This document shows positions 12,995-13,226 of a stretch of 13,226 nucleotides of DNA, in pieces. Position 1 is the stretch's first letter. The number at the start of each line of letters is the position of its first letter. The translations under genes were made by a program, and so were the position numbers. The notes below the pieces were generated by a model. That model had not been told where the DNA came from and made no database searches. It saw only the letters and a list, made by a program, of their open reading frames with translations. Source of the DNA: Chlorobiota bacterium (lineage in GTDB: Bacteria > Bacteroidota > Bacteroidia > Bacteroidales > JAADJA01); assembly GCA_030592565.1 (NCBI GenBank), contig JAUVIX010000062.1, forward strand, positions 1 through 13,226, written 5' to 3'.

Positions 12995-13002
12995 CCTCCT
13001 TT
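12995..13002 (-). promoter_or_regulatory. Strong Shine-Dalgarno (AAAGGAGG) before aor
   Basis: The minus strand reads AAAGGAGG, then seven bases, then ATG. This nearly perfect ribosome-binding site fixes the start at 12987. Bacteroidota genes usually lack such sites, and most other starts in this window have none. Confidence 0.85.
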
Positions 13003-13047
13003 GATTTAATTTTTATTAAAAAATAAGCCAGGTAATTATTTAGCCCT

Positions 13048-13055
13048 CAAATATA
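13048..13055 (-). promoter_or_regulatory. Candidate -7 box (TATATTTG) for the aor operon
   Basis: The minus strand reads TATATTTG, an exact TAnnTTTG match, about 60 bases before the aor ATG. A TTTG occurs further upstream at 13067-13070, but the 11-base gap is shorter than the usual spacing, so the -33 element is uncertain. The remaining bases to 13226 hold no gene that I can see. Confidence 0.45.
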
Positions 13056-13226
13056 CAAAAAAAGTGCAAAATTTCATATTATTTTATCAAACCTAAAGTT
13101 AGCGTAAAGGGAACAATAACAATGATTAAGCCATTAGCAACCGGTTACAACCGAATACAATCGGGTAATACACGAATATAAATGTTTTTTAACCGACTTC
13201 GGGATTCTGCCGGATATACTTTTGCA

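Overview
The window looks like chromosomal DNA of a Bacteroidota bacterium, probably an anaerobe of the Bacteroidales/Marinilabiliales kind. The evidence is a GldB-type gliding-motility/T9SS lipoprotein, a PorT-like outer-membrane barrel, a LytS/LytTR two-component pair, AT-rich leaders mostly without Shine-Dalgarno sequences, and several TAnnTTTG boxes (the Bacteroidota -7 promoter element) ahead of genes. A tungsten-type aldehyde:ferredoxin oxidoreductase points to an anaerobic life style.

Layout. 1-551 (-) is the N-terminal part of a ComM/YifB AAA ATPase gene cut by the window edge. 552-1256 has no gene and is packed with degenerate repeats: a tandem repeat, two palindromic elements and a pair of 41-bp direct repeats. 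1257-2885 (-) holds an outer-membrane barrel gene followed without any gap by gldB. 3007-5359 (+), divergent from these, holds a PorT-like barrel gene and nadE (glutamine-dependent NAD+ synthetase). 5360-5833 is non-coding.

5834-7542 (-) is an overlapping pair: a small membrane protein and an exported serine hydrolase of the beta-lactamase/S12 type. Divergent from it, 7778-9544 (+) is a LytS-like histidine kinase directly followed by a LytTR response regulator. 9545-10147 is a degraded mobile-element zone with a probable IS91-type transposase fragment and two neighbouring hairpins.

10148-12987 (-) is a compact operon transcribed aor -> moaD/thiS-like -> thiF/moeB/hesA-like. The oxidoreductase would carry a W-bispyranopterin cofactor and a [4Fe-4S] cluster. 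The small ubiquitin-fold protein with a Gly-Gly end and the E1-like adenylyltransferase would form a sulfur-carrier pair dedicated to that cofactor. This operon has strong Shine-Dalgarno sequences unlike the rest of the window, which hints at acquisition from outside the phylum.

I found no clearly new defence or mobile system, CRISPR array, tRNA or rRNA. The points most worth a second look are the zinc-motif-less E1-like protein and its operon, the coupling of gldB to an unassigned barrel protein, and the repeat island.
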